A stretch of 64,000 nucleotides of DNA from Elusimicrobia bacterium RIFOXYA2_FULL_39_19 (GTDB taxonomy: Bacteria; Elusimicrobiota; Endomicrobiia; CG1-02-37-114; XYA2-FULL-39-19). This document shows, in pieces, positions 59,601-63,995 of the stretch. Every line of letters begins with the position of its first letter. The first letter of the stretch is position 1. The stretch spans positions 62,001 through 126,000 of the forward strand of contig MGVC01000008.1 in NCBI GenBank assembly GCA_001800285.1, given 5' to 3'. The position numbers were made by a program, and so were the translations under genes. The notes under the pieces are model-generated. The model was not told the origin of the DNA. It was given only the letters and a program-made list of their open reading frames with translations, and made no database searches.

Positions 59601-62600
59601 AGATACACAACACTTGATGCCGCTACCAGCCGTCTTGTGGATATAGCCTGGGAAAAAGATACCGGAAGATGTATTTCGGCGGGTGTAATTTCTGCAACAC
59701 CTGCACAGACAATTAGCACAGCGGTTTGGACCAGCGGTATCGGCTGGCCTGCTGCTGCAGCGGTAGCTTCAAGCTATAATTTAGGAAACAGCGCTGATTT
59801 AAGATGGATTCAACTGATAAATGACCCTAACTCAAATAAGATGGTTTTAGTTGGCGCTAATGCCGGGGCTCAGGGTTCTGTTTCATTAAGATCGCTTAAT
59901 TATAACGGTTCCGTTTGGTCAGTCAGCGGTACGGCGCATACAGCACAAGGGTCTACCAACGTAGGAGAAGCCTACGGACTTTGCCTTGACAGGCATGATA
60001 CTATTGATCCGGGTATTACTGATAATCAGGGTGATGATATATGGCGTTATAAAAACAACGGATATTATGATGTGGATTTTGCAGATTCCGGCGGTTCTCT
60101 GCTTTCAAGAGTTCAGACAAGAATTGCCGATAAGCCTGAAGGAACTCCGGGAATTATTATTTATAAGGATTTTTCAGATGAGTCTACGCTGACTTCATTA
60201 AATACAGATAACTATACTGCACTTTGGCAATTTTCTTCTACTACATGGGATAGCATGAAAGAGGGAACAGACGGGAAAAATTATGTTTCATTGAAAGTAT
60301 ATGATGCAGTTGGAAATTCAGGCCAGACCGGAATAAAATATGATCTGTTCATTGTTTATAAAGATACCAATGTTCCTTTAATTACAAACAATCTTACTGG
60401 CGGGGTTACAACCTGGTACAATTCAAATCCGGGAACAATATGGAATGTGGATTTTGCTGACAGTCTTTCAAAGCTTACAACCGCTCAATATACCGCTTGG
60501 ACGCAAACCGGCGGTATCGGCATAAATGCTGTTCCTTATGCGGATAATATTTTCACATTCCAGCAAAACAGGCCGTCTTACAGCACAGAATGGGGAATAA
60601 CCAATCCTGACTGGGACCTTCTGCAGACAGGCACAAATTACATGTCCGTACGGGCCTGGGATGTAGCAGGCAATACCAGTACCGTTACAAACGGCAGAGA
60701 TGTATTTACAATCTGCAAAGATACTGTAGCGCCTAATGCCATAACAAACCTCACGGCTCTTGCAGGATCTTTCCGCGGATCCATAGAATTGCAATGGACT
60801 GCGCCGTATGATTTCGGTACAAATAAAATAAAACAATATACCATTAAATATGCCACTTATTCTATAAATGGTTCCAACTTTGACAACGCTGTTACCTGGG
60901 TGAATTCCATTGTTCCGGGAAAAACCGGTTTTACTGAAACCATTTCAGTTACCGGGCTGGTTACTACAACCACATACTACTTTAATATTAAATCGCGGGA
61001 CTTTGCAGAAGTGCCCTCTGCGCCGGTATGGTCAGGCCTGTCAAATGGAACTTCACGCCTGCCGCGCACAGAAAATATATATATAAATGAAATTTATGCA
61101 AACGGCGCCGGTTCCTGGGTAGAACTTTATAACAACACGCCTAACCTCATTTCACTTAACGGCTGGAAAATTATTTATAACCAGGGAACTGTTGAGTCTC
61201 CCTCAAGTGAAGCACCTGTAGCTGCCGGCGGAGCCAGTGATAATATAGCTTCAAACGGGTTCTTTACTTTCACAGGGCTGAATCTTGATGGAACGAAACA
61301 TATTAAACTGCTGGACAATTTTGACAGGCAGATAGATATAGTTCAGTGGCCTGCTCTTTCCGCGGGCCAGAGTTATGCCCGCATAACCGACGGCAATAAT
61401 GATTATTTTGAAATTGACCCTACCACCACACCAAGCCAGGCAAATGCAATTAACGGGGATGTGAAAATAAATGAAATAAATTATAACTCATCCCAGGAAT
61501 ATGCGGAATTGTACAATACTTCGGGTTCAACCCAGAGTCTCAATAATTATTATTTGAGAAATTCAAATAAATTGGTTTTCAAATTTACCAGGACAATTGA
61601 TGCCTATTCATTCAACGGCCTTGATTCGTTATCCACAGATAATAATTCAAACTCCTGGACCGCGCAGTTTGGAGCCTCCGGGCTTGATAACGTTTCAGAC
61701 TTCCTGGCGCTTGAAAATTCTGCAGGGCAGGTTATTGACAGAGTTACCTGGGAATCCGGGGTCTCTTACAGGTACTCAAATTATAAAGCGCAAAGCATTA
61801 CTTATAACGGTGCTGCGGTAGGCGGTTCTGTAAGTTTCTTAGGCAGACAGCCGGAAGATGGTTCTGATTTAGGTACTGATATAAATGATTGGTTTGTTTA
61901 CACCTCTTCCTCCTACGGTTCAAGCAATAAAGCAGTTGCAGCATCAGCAAATAATCTTTATTACCCGGACATTCCCGGCAGGTGCCTGCCAAGAAAGTTC
62001 CAGCTTTCACTTAAATTAGGCAGCGCTTCTTCTACCGGGTCCAATGACACTATCTGGTTTATAAGAACCGGAGGCAGTACAGATACAAAATCACCGCACA
62101 TTTTCAGATTAGGGGATTTAGGGTTTAATTTAAATACATTAACAACACAAACCACCGTGCAGTTTGGCCCGAATACATATGATATTGACGGTAATCCGCT
62201 GGTAAGCGGTACTGCCTACGGGATGATTCTGAATTCAGATACAGGTTCCGGAAAAGCCCAGCAGATTTATTTAAATAATATTTCCTATGACAGCGCTGTT
62301 CATTCTGCGGCAGTAAATTCAAGCGTAAAGGAATATATAAACGTAGACACTAAAAACAGTATTTTGAAACTCGTCCTTACAAATAATTCCACTGTTTCCG
62401 GAAATGAGATTGTGTTGTCACAGCTGAAAATTAAGTTCCTGTTCAAAGACAATACTCTTTTAAATACCGCTACGGCCCAGCAGGTATTCGGCAATATTGA
62501 TGTGTTTGCGGATAATCTTACGGATTATTCAACCGGTTTTTATCTGATAAATACAGATACGGTATCTGTAGCGTCACTTTCTAACGGTGAAATAGCTCTT

Positions 62601-63995
62601 GATGGTTCGGGAATTCAGGTTATTAATGTTTCCACAACAAATACTGCAAGCCGGGTACCTGCTAATTCCCAGAAAACATATTTTATAGTAGCTGACCTGG
62701 CAACGGATTGTACAAATGTAATTGATACTTTCAAACTCAGAGTTGAAGACATTTCATATGTTACAATTAAAGATTTTCCAACTCTGGTAGCACAGGATTT
62801 AAACAGTATTTCATCAGTTGAAACTTCAACTCCTTTTATTATTGTTCCTGTACCTGATGTTCAGGCGCCAATGACGCTTTCTGGAGGCACAACAGTAGAA
62901 GTAACGGGTATTACGTTCCAGATTGGCGATGATAACAGTCTATATGTAGGCGGTACCGACGGTAAGGTTCATGCTTTTAATCATGACGGCTCTCCGAAAT
63001 GGACTTTCAATGCCGGCAGTAAAATCGTAGGCAACGCGCTTCCAAGTGATTTTTATTGTTACAGCGAACCGGCAGGGTCTGTATATCTGGCAGGAGAAAA
63101 TGGGAGTGTATTTAAAGTTAATGGAAACAGCGGTGCCCAAATATGGACAAAAACACCCGGAGGCACTGTAAAAAACTTAACTGTATTTGACAGCGGAAAA
63201 TCCAGCGGTGTTTATGTGGCAACAACGGATAACAGGATTTATAAGTACACTTTTTCGGGCGGCAATCATCCGGATTGGCAGGGCGGCTATAGTGAACCCT
63301 TGGGCGATACCCCTCAGGATTATCCTATTATTGATGATTTTACCGCTGGGGTAAATGCAGTCTGGTATGGAACCAGAAATCTTGGAAAGATTATAAAGAT
63401 AGATAATTCAAATACTAACGGCGGAATGGTGGCATCGCAGGCAACCATTGGCGGTGAAATAACAGGCATAGATGTAGAAGCCGGGCTGATAAACGTTTCC
63501 GGAAACAATCATTATGTTTATATTATTAATTCCGATGGTGTTGTAAGGTGCCGTGATTCAGGGGCTCTGGGAACTACCCGCGACGGCTGGTCAGATTATA
63601 ATTGCCAGTCTGAAATCAGAAGCGGGACTTATCTTGAATTAATATCAGGCGTCGGATCAGTAGCTTTCTATTTTGGAGCGGAAAACGGCAAACTATATAA
63701 GCTGAATTCTTTAACAGGCGCTAAAGTTTGGGAATATGCTACGGGGTCGCCTATCAGGTCCAATATTATGCTTTATGATGATTATATATGGTTCGCCACG
63801 GCAGACGGCCGTGTATATTCCATTCACAAAACATCCAGGGCTATGAGAAGCGGGTTCCCTCTTATTATGACCGGTGAAATAAAAACTCTTAACATAGATG
63901 AAGAAGAACTGTATGATTCTTACGGGTATACAAACGATATACGTTTATATATAGGAACCAAAGAAGGTACGGTAACTATAAAGAAGCTGAATTAG
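35613..63995 (+). CDS. Giant 9460-residue secreted multidomain repeat protein
   Basis: One uninterrupted frame with a signal peptide (residues 1-32, ...SAVNVFSA). Residues ~33-600 hold four related beta modules (KTVEWNFG, KTVKFPLE, RTVEYFMG) and ~600-700 an FN3-like region. From ~702 onward two alternating modules dominate. About 15 Ig/FN3-like A modules share TNQL...FSWG...Y.LQIST...STYYWRV.A.DRAGN...LVDTT. About 41 B modules of ~95-115 residues share DNQSGD..WR...YNVDF.D...SGL...TNYVSVR..D.AGN...FVLKDTT. FN3-like domains lie at ~3680-3920, ~7455-7685 and ~8375-8485. Propeller-like units lie at ~3922-4350 and ~7690-8130, lamin-tail-like domains at ~8490-8760, and a PQQ-type propeller at ~9090-9460. 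Likely an exported adhesin or surface filament. No FlgD tail or sortase motif was seen at the end. Confidence 0.9.
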   Translation: MLYKKRKTFSVYLYLLLTYIIIIMSAVNVFSAKRVKTVEWNFGSYYSNSDIASNSYWDPPYITINLPETDITIKSAFLEFECIAIGNTNMTGLDVLFDQGTGVPSSTVDNITSQYTYKSGEDIRSFARADVTTSMTAWSNQAYRSRVRMTGPETNMHSLKLYITYEYDDKSSVQIKTVKFPLESIESTVSAGTYDFSYNLYIPEEAYPGFTVKQQWVEMRGFRSAGTASTDGTISCKIVEDNLISEIMNLDGSLKDSYDFRYLCDTGTFRTGGLNTARTMRVTTADNATIACLGGEIVITYEYSTTAANKLRTVEYFMGQTETIGAAATWKNDFVIYGSGINIKKQYFAIETTHNTTTQETISSTGSVNGSAYSSKYFADQTAAVVVSGYKAFHDISSVSNAWNIYVSSAKASFDSTFKPESANYGAIGVKLVVTYEYTSDPNYNEFYNTFAGQSTGGNASPDQEVFNVFFPDPETPAGLKEKRSTFLYLQKMSNIATADMKTRIDIDGNNQISAQSKHPTESNFIVTLYDAQQITVSSTSVTANYNQVTTADGSTTRGAYSGVCRVNYTYWPVASSPTVLSQYKNDGTTQISTGAWTNQSSVRLKFNMASKVQGDILSPIIEVKPIATAFNDNSLSTGTAQYYSGAALNGDLLVTGLASGTTYHWRAYTIGYGGRSSSSTFGGNLDLPLPSAVDFGCDLSSPGASVLLGPLANSVTNQLSQAFSWCASTDTYSGMNNYTLQISTVPDFTTVNYSTITSVINHTAILTQATYYWRVQPKDVAGNYGLWTSSFAVLVDTTPSVPPVLSSPITGHATNYLSINFNWNVVSDTATGTSGITGYTLFVATSTDFTTIRYSSSTKYNAATVLVTQSTYYWRVTAVDRAGNTSSPSSIYSILVDTTPPPVPSLSGPLSDFATNYANINFSWNVVSDTGTGGSGLKHYAIQISTSLNFSLVNNTSTTTAVNLSVALGFQSTYYWKVSAVDRVNNSSNYSGVYYLQYDTTVPNAVVSQQRDSSIMRFRNTDPGSYVNIDFYETGSYGPSRLNVIRYSVTSESDGGGTLIIPATNLDTPPSNKAYYDTDWPLVWGSLQEWATNYVHLYYSDRAGNFANWYNVFDVLKDTTPPAVPSLSIPSNNSATNYMYINFNWSPSADLRSGTSSYLLVLSTDSAFGVINYSSATAQTYASLNVSQATYYWRVSAIDRAYNNSNPSSAFSVLVDTAVPGSIVGVSLVNGATVWRRINDGTYDVDFVDTGGSNLDKYQIAVSTFRGANSSMLNWSDGSSNINRYNSYTPQWQFTLNQWDLLGSGVTNYISIKTYDLAGNTSAFIDAFFVKKDTVAPEVPVLSTPLNGTYSSTNSISFAWQAAVDYPSNGSGVNNYQLQLSTSNDFTTISLSSITSSLNCSIALAQGVYYWQVSVQDKAGNSSAYSSAFNLVVDTAPPAFNDQQSGDNAWQKSQGKTYAVYFNDSGYAQSGLDVLQYRVVTATGFVAIDWKTIQDLNGDASWNTPWSVDFTKLVEDVTNYVYVRAWDIAGTTATSQTDVFYILKDQTNPDMTDNQSGDDNWRNSAGTLYNVDFKDPNPSGFSSGLNTVNYKATYIGAGSEPVFDWRTLISNAVLNNATYYNTDWAVPDFNELREGKNHIAVSITDGAGNSQTMETYPQPFYVLKDTTVPTVTQVPAADNSYRVANTGFYGVYFADKNSGSGIKGFEIIASTAGGTTAPLIQWTNVLSTNTYSYTESWVLPETVFDAMLSGRNKNYVSVRCYDFAGNTSTIYTNAFYVYKDTVTPSVINNMSGGYNPWQQYGGKTYDVDFRDNESLISAAQYIVRNGPGQDDVPWAPGWQNIFNSTGTMLYSADWQVDWSNLFDGWNYVSARTWDVAGTTLTANYVFHVKKDVIQPSIDSARMSGGDTQWRSSSWTVYDVDFADILSGAVTAQYQIKDSQNNVLYAWEDIFTSTGHVSYSQDWPVSNNAFATMKDGTTNYVFVRCYDGANNKIEPINPVFFVLKDTTAPTMAVNNTHYEGSNPAAFTAINVDFYEPINSGVLPGGSKLNYAQYAIYTQKNLNGTERKAWTNINGLTPGTTYHLANWSVDYSALLKYTTCYVSVRVIDLAGNTSTWYDAFTVVRTTASAPILTDNHDGDYTWHKSTATLLNTYYNIDMESGTGDALSGLAVQSYNQPLYQGKKLLNWTYVISTNTALNYTDDWKLQPSTIANKNYIWELLEEGTGYISVEAYDSALASSTINDVFFIRKDTTVPSVFDNQAGDFTYRKSSGTAYNISFRDLASGLATAQYRIHTAAGGGSGIVNWTDIFSSSRTGRDYNSNWQISDYAWGRINEYTTGYVSIRVFDVVGLSSETIDSFIILKDTTSPTVPSLSSPLNQLVTNYLLLNFNWGAVNDNTSGVKDYTIQLSTSINFTTVYYSSLTTNNYLLTTVSQSTYYWQVKAQDIAGNYSPWSGIYSVLVDTTAPALPVMSSPINNYTTDYMMINFSWGLADDSGSKGNSGIKNYTLQISTNTDFSTIYYSSITSQTSLNAALGQAIYYWRVNVQDKALNSQLSIQSYQLIIDTSGPEIVDNQAGDGTWRNNPGTGYSIVFRDIFSKLQKIQYRISTSTNPADAPVLVSGNVWNDIDVAEGDSEYTVAWQVSFSNLIEGTSNHISVRSWDTLLHYTTNYNVFYVMKDQSVPDIINNISGGDNNWYTTNTTAFDVHYQDAGGSMLNYFQTKITTGTVSASQSVDDWRTVTSGLNTNSFTDDWGLKSETWDVLSEGKSYVHLRVYDNAGNSQNYERAFHIQKDTTAPNMDDYQTGDTQWRSSNNGTYDIDFRDPLSGSGVQQFDVLISTDGNNPQAGKIIDWSNVVTTNTYIYSDRWVLPEGIFNSLQEEVTNYAWIRAQDFASNYSTSSAYLFYVLKDTTPPTYTNAQSGDAVWRKNSSAQYNIKFNDTGGSKLSKFQVRASTAGYGVPNFSFDWSDQQLSINATHYSQSWALDSTLWDLLKPGTNYISVRIIDNAYSTTTLNNAFYILKDTQPPSGIAQAPANSGLLSFGINYLASDAGPSGLNSVKLYYTAQTASPYTWNYSQTVTSSPVNFVASGEGVYGFRIIAFDNAGNTDETDPPPSTAEPESQTLIDISGPIISDNETGDNTWRKTAKPDGYPVYFSDAGSKLDTAQYIIRTGPDAGSPVLKDWYTIFANLNLNSYNTDWNIDFDACKSSYSYVSVSVWDMAGTTTTLNNAFHVKRDTQAAVVSYNEFTGGGDNTWRNTAKAVGYNVDFQDNLSYLSKAEYKVTATNNFNGQVIIDWQTIETSISSSSYAVDWPVDFNNLVEWTTNHVFIKLTDIAGNEATYYAFYVLKDTSVPSITNSETGQDAAWRNASRQFNVSFADNKSKLDSVFYRPYANTSGADPLADWQSIAGPGINTSNYNALWQVNFGLLQNGTNYMAVKAVDLAGNTSTYYDAFRVLKDQQPPVVDDNIFDDDVSWRKTNDAVYDVDFIDSLSKIISFQTIVHTGALQTGTTIDNWRTVLTTNTALYDTDWQLKQETFDLVPEGQHYISARAFDVAGNTSTVTEIFFVRKDITVPSINDNENDDETWYLTGRNYDVKFYDYVSLLDKAEYAVYASSGLQGQQLKDYTPVFNNLNLSSYETQWPVDFGALKQGYNYVSVRVQDFAGNITSLKDVYYIKKDTMAPAAITDLTQTTGSNEGELALEWTCPGDDGTYNGAVNSYLVKFATYNITQNDFDNVNVFWQAWVPNAPMNKQAKTLTGLTPGRSYRTAIKTYDKVGSSSTISNIPFALASGADITPPGQITTFSAVSGTYEGQIKLTWIAPGDNGTMGNLTGTRIEGDSFNGYYDIRYRTDGLVSDGNWNTSTQATDEPTPLSPGSLQELTIAGFTTGTTYYFGIKTYDDDVDATNNWSSLSNSTSCVPATAGAAKGHIMWGSGTLDNPKSRRWLAPGWGSPGSGALASQTIRWVKGASCPVLRDEKIVGILSGNAAAGSGKLYLQRNSDSSTNDWTDLLGQVNTTLTDDRYKSFDIAYEQQSGRALIAYYNGMTGRVAYRVWSSTAAQWLTGVSSKTLTLTGVTGAVNFVRLEPKPGSNQIMIATLDSNNDIFCAVWNGDTNSFLSVSTYVATTGAPIATEECLDIAWETNSGDCLVVYGETTNCATSIWNGASWSKLSAPNPSIGAGVANWLTVASDPTSDRVGFTCVDVGNDWNVNIWDGSSWQATPPTEDSTIETDTSRDIDVAWERDSGRCIFVAADSAARELSYLGWSPGSGWNELGGGSPSAALKTSAGTLALLGDINWLQLTPDQNKNSMICTILDQSNDLTTLSWTGSEWDASSKLVQEAGVSDSNYESFYVMLDKHDITPPTISDPVADDDTVWRSSANPGVIYSVNFADDHSNNSKLKYFEIKITSGANQSGTVFVNWTDNSPAGFSGNTSYSSLWQIKSAIWAGVNDGINYVSAKVYDGAGNATTKNDVFFIKKDTTVPTTPVLSNPLSAVTTNQTTINYQWQASQDVTSGLSSYRIVISTDINFVTVVTTVTLAETQTQIGRFDGTHYWKVQAQDNAGNYSLWSSTRSIKIDTSRPVITNNQSGDYVWRNSSGTLYNVDFYDAFTGLDKVEYRVFSSTGATGAPLISWTTVALNLNTTYYVQDWTLSMSAFALLQNGTNYVSVKASDLVANTSEYVDTFIIRKDVQSPPVPVLSNPINNYTTSQLMLGFSWQESTDLISGTSNYQLYISTNPDFSSVIFSSITSQLSLTASISQNSYWWKVRAKDRAENYSSWSSTYSFIISTGVPTTTQLLAPVSGQVTLTQAISFDWSDSLPSGSAISNYQIQVSTDINFASINYSAAPSTSYVVSDTFPSGLYYWKTRAKDASNNYSLWSSTWDVTVDTTVPKITNNIINGLTTWFNADPGNTLDIDFIDISAGYLTVPKIDRIQYKIHPQPNEGGTPIVSWENGTIAGPNLNQQSYSSNWGLSAGDFNLLQNGTNYISVRVLDLAGNTSSWIDAFRILKDVNLPSINNLQTGDFNWKKSSGTTYNVQFQDTGGSLLSKFQVRISTSPGLSGTAVLDWTDQISAINNSLHTSTWVFTNSQWVQLFEGATNYVSVKAFDLAGNTSAYYDVFFVLKDTSVPSIGNNETTDRGWLSADPGAVWDIDFYDTPVPGRTPGASKLDNIFYRARSSTGGIIIDWKTLGTSLNTTYYIQNWGADFDRLYNGNNTIDVRADDLAGNSTVYVNAFIIKKDTTTPRIEVAFDTMTVTWINSSQVYDVNFYAQGASALDTAEYAVFTGPNYSVSQKIGWTPIPGTYGETEFTTNWPVLFSQLQEGGTNYVSLRCWNVTGSTKAVTDAFKIFLDNTNPSIADRTAGDDTLWRSTNTGVYNVDYYDLPIDGSRITKFQTKVTTGALQAGEVLEDWTDNVLGIGTTYYETNWALKWGTFNKMRPDIDNYVSAKVFDTAGNTYELSDIFFVRKDTTAPTVNNQQSGDFTFRKSSGTNYDIRFNDTGGSKLTRFEICASTTAGSFSQGQLITWTTVYSGLDTNSYSTPWPVPASVWLALESRTTNYIFVRPFDTAGNSSTTYNSVFMVLKDTAAPDIISNEFARGWFNANPGAIWNVDFKDNQGMLGSGLDSAQWIAYPGPNNSGVSSTGWKNIFTGLGTKNYTAEWDLSGANFNLLDAGTNYITVRAWDMAGSTKTTIDVFVVKKDTFGPVITDNILGGMATWYAADPGAVFNVDFADNLSNLASAYYIIYPQSDITGTAVTSWSEIFNGVNQPDFTDNWGLVVSAFDLLPEGTSYVTVGAYDNLNSSSVYKDAFVIRKDTTVPDCVDNQDGLYIDSQDDLADINFDFYDNGWSKLYRLQYTVKPEPGLPGSYILDWRNIPGLADGLNTTYYITSWNITESWGYLSNQTTGYVSVRALDFAGNTTTFIDAFTIYKQAAGPTITDNVDENYLPWFSISNFNGKLWDVNFQSNSGQNLDRFEIKITTGIDQTGAVIADWYNVVTDISNTIYTDDWTISLLNFTNMYQGKNYVHVRIYDTVPTSSLLNNVFYIKKDTASPVITDLQDDTTFFASANWNSYNVDFEDAGIGVSTAEFKVSDQFNNTLINWTTIFFGVSQSAYVSNWGLTALQFNALQEYATNYVSVRAYDGFNYSTGPVDAFYVLKDTTSPSVPVLSSPGDNFIFSNQSLTMQWGASSDARSGIDVYEVSLSTSADFAAVYMSSVTKLLSFSTAVAEGSYFWKARARDKAGNYCQYASAYSYLIDVSSPVITKNSFAESQWYDTDPGAIIDIDFADLGSGLTTVQYRIVSSTGGVIVDWKDKLDFSVLLATRVYTTNWSLSAGDFALLPNGTNYVSIRCFDRVGISTSIANLFMVRKDTSVPVLWGADSTGTTDTTWRSGAKPGGYDVNFMDLGTGLKDADYAVYTDMNLNGTQKIGWTNIFSNLNQGEYNTDWNVSNFALMQEGATNYVSVRVKDMLSQMTTYYDVFYIRRDASKPVITNYMSGGVTTWYKIDPGSFFNVDYRDVPENGAKLQEFQTKVMRGNLITGATVWDWASTDLTGNNATYYVDNWNVNFANLWEGRNYVSVRIYDNAGNYEELKDAFYVLKDTTPPTFTDNQPGDDQFRASNNGTYNVSFADKNSGSGVSGFDVLVSTMESGIPVLVDWATVLSTDTYSYSQSWQLPQAVYNNMLTGVTNYVWVRVSDFANNISSGTNYQFYVLKDTAGVSINETAENGQDASWRNASRLFNVDFYATGSSKLQGVQYTAYTDLNYGGQMRVGWTTISGFTPGTTYFVDSWAVDQFDSLKDETTNYISVRCWNIAGSTLTREDVFYILKDTTPPSVPVLATPLTGSSTNQLNNYFGWGSSSDLGSGTSSYALQIATSSNFTTVYYSSLTTNNYLLTTIAQATYYWQVKTLDRAGNSSVYSSAFSLLVDTTPPTVPVLSAPLNGYSTNQMLLSYTWGASDDSGANGWSGINRYTVQFATASNFTTITFSTLTVSTNQLINLSTESTYYWKISVQDRAGNSSVYSSPFSVLIDTSAPPIPVLSLPLNGYTTNQLNLNFSWGASADLLSGTSSYNLQLSSSSDFTTVYFSSVTSSLNCSLAVIESTYYWKIKAQDRVGNVSQWSNVYSLIADTTNPSAPVLSAPTNQASQNINSVNFQWAVATDSGPAGISGYELLLSSSEDFTAIYSSFIASSPNYSIALAESKYFWKVRSIDRSGNYSVYTASYSIIVDTTMPFFVNNQTGDNTWRSASGTAYNVDFFDRPVLNGSKLDYGQYIVYPSTNSSGRPQGSALTAWQNVFDYTLSNAVTYYVDNWNVDASWNSLQEGYNYVFIKTYDLATSSNELYNYAFYIKKDTQKPVVTINEPAIPGWDNADRAHAVTFSDNGSGIKVSSFSVWTGANYTGTNNVSSATILNFPLSQPQALYDTDWYLGASSFTLLAPGTNYISVFCSDELGNTTYFIDAFKVFKDTIPPANITNLNNISNTAKAATLTWTAPNDDNMSETNRRISSYLMKYNTTNFTGKTNFLAIGTTIETNTPLAPAKTESYVITGLTEGTTYYFGVLPKDKASSYSQNVSTKAVIIMRTAPARITDLAVSTPDELSPGEVKLAWTATGDDGTTGTATGYVIKYSLTPINNETDYNNATTATLDSNPGPQVSGSREERLAKSLTPGVTYYFVMKSYDNAETPNYSIRSSTKSIQAKPKGPADGMLVYGITSNTQPKYQSAAAAAASWGSEDSALATSASGRINWSIVNACPTFKNQKMLAVMVDDQGAEPAGDIYLQYWDGQLSTWTIPSDLGAGGRLNTNTASSLYADQRCFDIAYEQNTGRALITWWNGTDGEVSYRIWSSTSSSWAQSGTVSMDFDVTKGNIRWVRAEAQPGSNRIMLTTLDSNNDIYSIVWNGSGWVSGSSMTINASALNYQNFDMAWELTGGRCIVAWGEGTGTQYRIYNPASGWSNQSAGPNTTVAVNWLKLSSDRNTGSNNIALAAIDTTPGWTVSVWNGSIWQASPHTRRYTTLDAATSRLVDIAWEKDTGRCISAGVISATPAQTISTAVWTSGIGWPAAAAVASSYNLGNSADLRWIQLINDPNSNKMVLVGANAGAQGSVSLRSLNYNGSVWSVSGTAHTAQGSTNVGEAYGLCLDRHDTIDPGITDNQGDDIWRYKNNGYYDVDFADSGGSLLSRVQTRIADKPEGTPGIIIYKDFSDESTLTSLNTDNYTALWQFSSTTWDSMKEGTDGKNYVSLKVYDAVGNSGQTGIKYDLFIVYKDTNVPLITNNLTGGVTTWYNSNPGTIWNVDFADSLSKLTTAQYTAWTQTGGIGINAVPYADNIFTFQQNRPSYSTEWGITNPDWDLLQTGTNYMSVRAWDVAGNTSTVTNGRDVFTICKDTVAPNAITNLTALAGSFRGSIELQWTAPYDFGTNKIKQYTIKYATYSINGSNFDNAVTWVNSIVPGKTGFTETISVTGLVTTTTYYFNIKSRDFAEVPSAPVWSGLSNGTSRLPRTENIYINEIYANGAGSWVELYNNTPNLISLNGWKIIYNQGTVESPSSEAPVAAGGASDNIASNGFFTFTGLNLDGTKHIKLLDNFDRQIDIVQWPALSAGQSYARITDGNNDYFEIDPTTTPSQANAINGDVKINEINYNSSQEYAELYNTSGSTQSLNNYYLRNSNKLVFKFTRTIDAYSFNGLDSLSTDNNSNSWTAQFGASGLDNVSDFLALENSAGQVIDRVTWESGVSYRYSNYKAQSITYNGAAVGGSVSFLGRQPEDGSDLGTDINDWFVYTSSSYGSSNKAVAASANNLYYPDIPGRCLPRKFQLSLKLGSASSTGSNDTIWFIRTGGSTDTKSPHIFRLGDLGFNLNTLTTQTTVQFGPNTYDIDGNPLVSGTAYGMILNSDTGSGKAQQIYLNNISYDSAVHSAAVNSSVKEYINVDTKNSILKLVLTNNSTVSGNEIVLSQLKIKFLFKDNTLLNTATAQQVFGNIDVFADNLTDYSTGFYLINTDTVSVASLSNGEIALDGSGIQVINVSTTNTASRVPANSQKTYFIVADLATDCTNVIDTFKLRVEDISYVTIKDFPTLVAQDLNSISSVETSTPFIIVPVPDVQAPMTLSGGTTVEVTGITFQIGDDNSLYVGGTDGKVHAFNHDGSPKWTFNAGSKIVGNALPSDFYCYSEPAGSVYLAGENGSVFKVNGNSGAQIWTKTPGGTVKNLTVFDSGKSSGVYVATTDNRIYKYTFSGGNHPDWQGGYSEPLGDTPQDYPIIDDFTAGVNAVWYGTRNLGKIIKIDNSNTNGGMVASQATIGGEITGIDVEAGLINVSGNNHYVYIINSDGVVRCRDSGALGTTRDGWSDYNCQSEIRSGTYLELISGVGSVAFYFGAENGKLYKLNSLTGAKVWEYATGSPIRSNIMLYDDYIWFATADGRVYSIHKTSRAMRSGFPLIMTGEIKTLNIDEEELYDSYGYTNDIRLYIGTKEGTVTIKKLN
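42853..42886 (+). repeat. 34-bp exact repeat inside the giant gene (copy 1)
   Basis: This runs from CGGTTTATTATTCTTCACTA to AACAACTA and is identical to 56221-56254. Downstream bases diverge gradually within corresponding A modules (VYYSSLTTNNYLLTT). Confidence 0.8.
56221..56254 (+). repeat. 34-bp exact repeat inside the giant gene (copy 2)
   Basis: Identical to 42853-42886, 13 kb away, at the same position of another A module. The encoded peptide is the same (VYYSSLTTNN). Confidence 0.8.

Noticed and set aside
35613-63995. Several adjacent genes fused by a missing stop
   Set aside because: The repeat modules run continuously through the frame with no internal signal peptides or ribosome binding sites to suggest separate genes.
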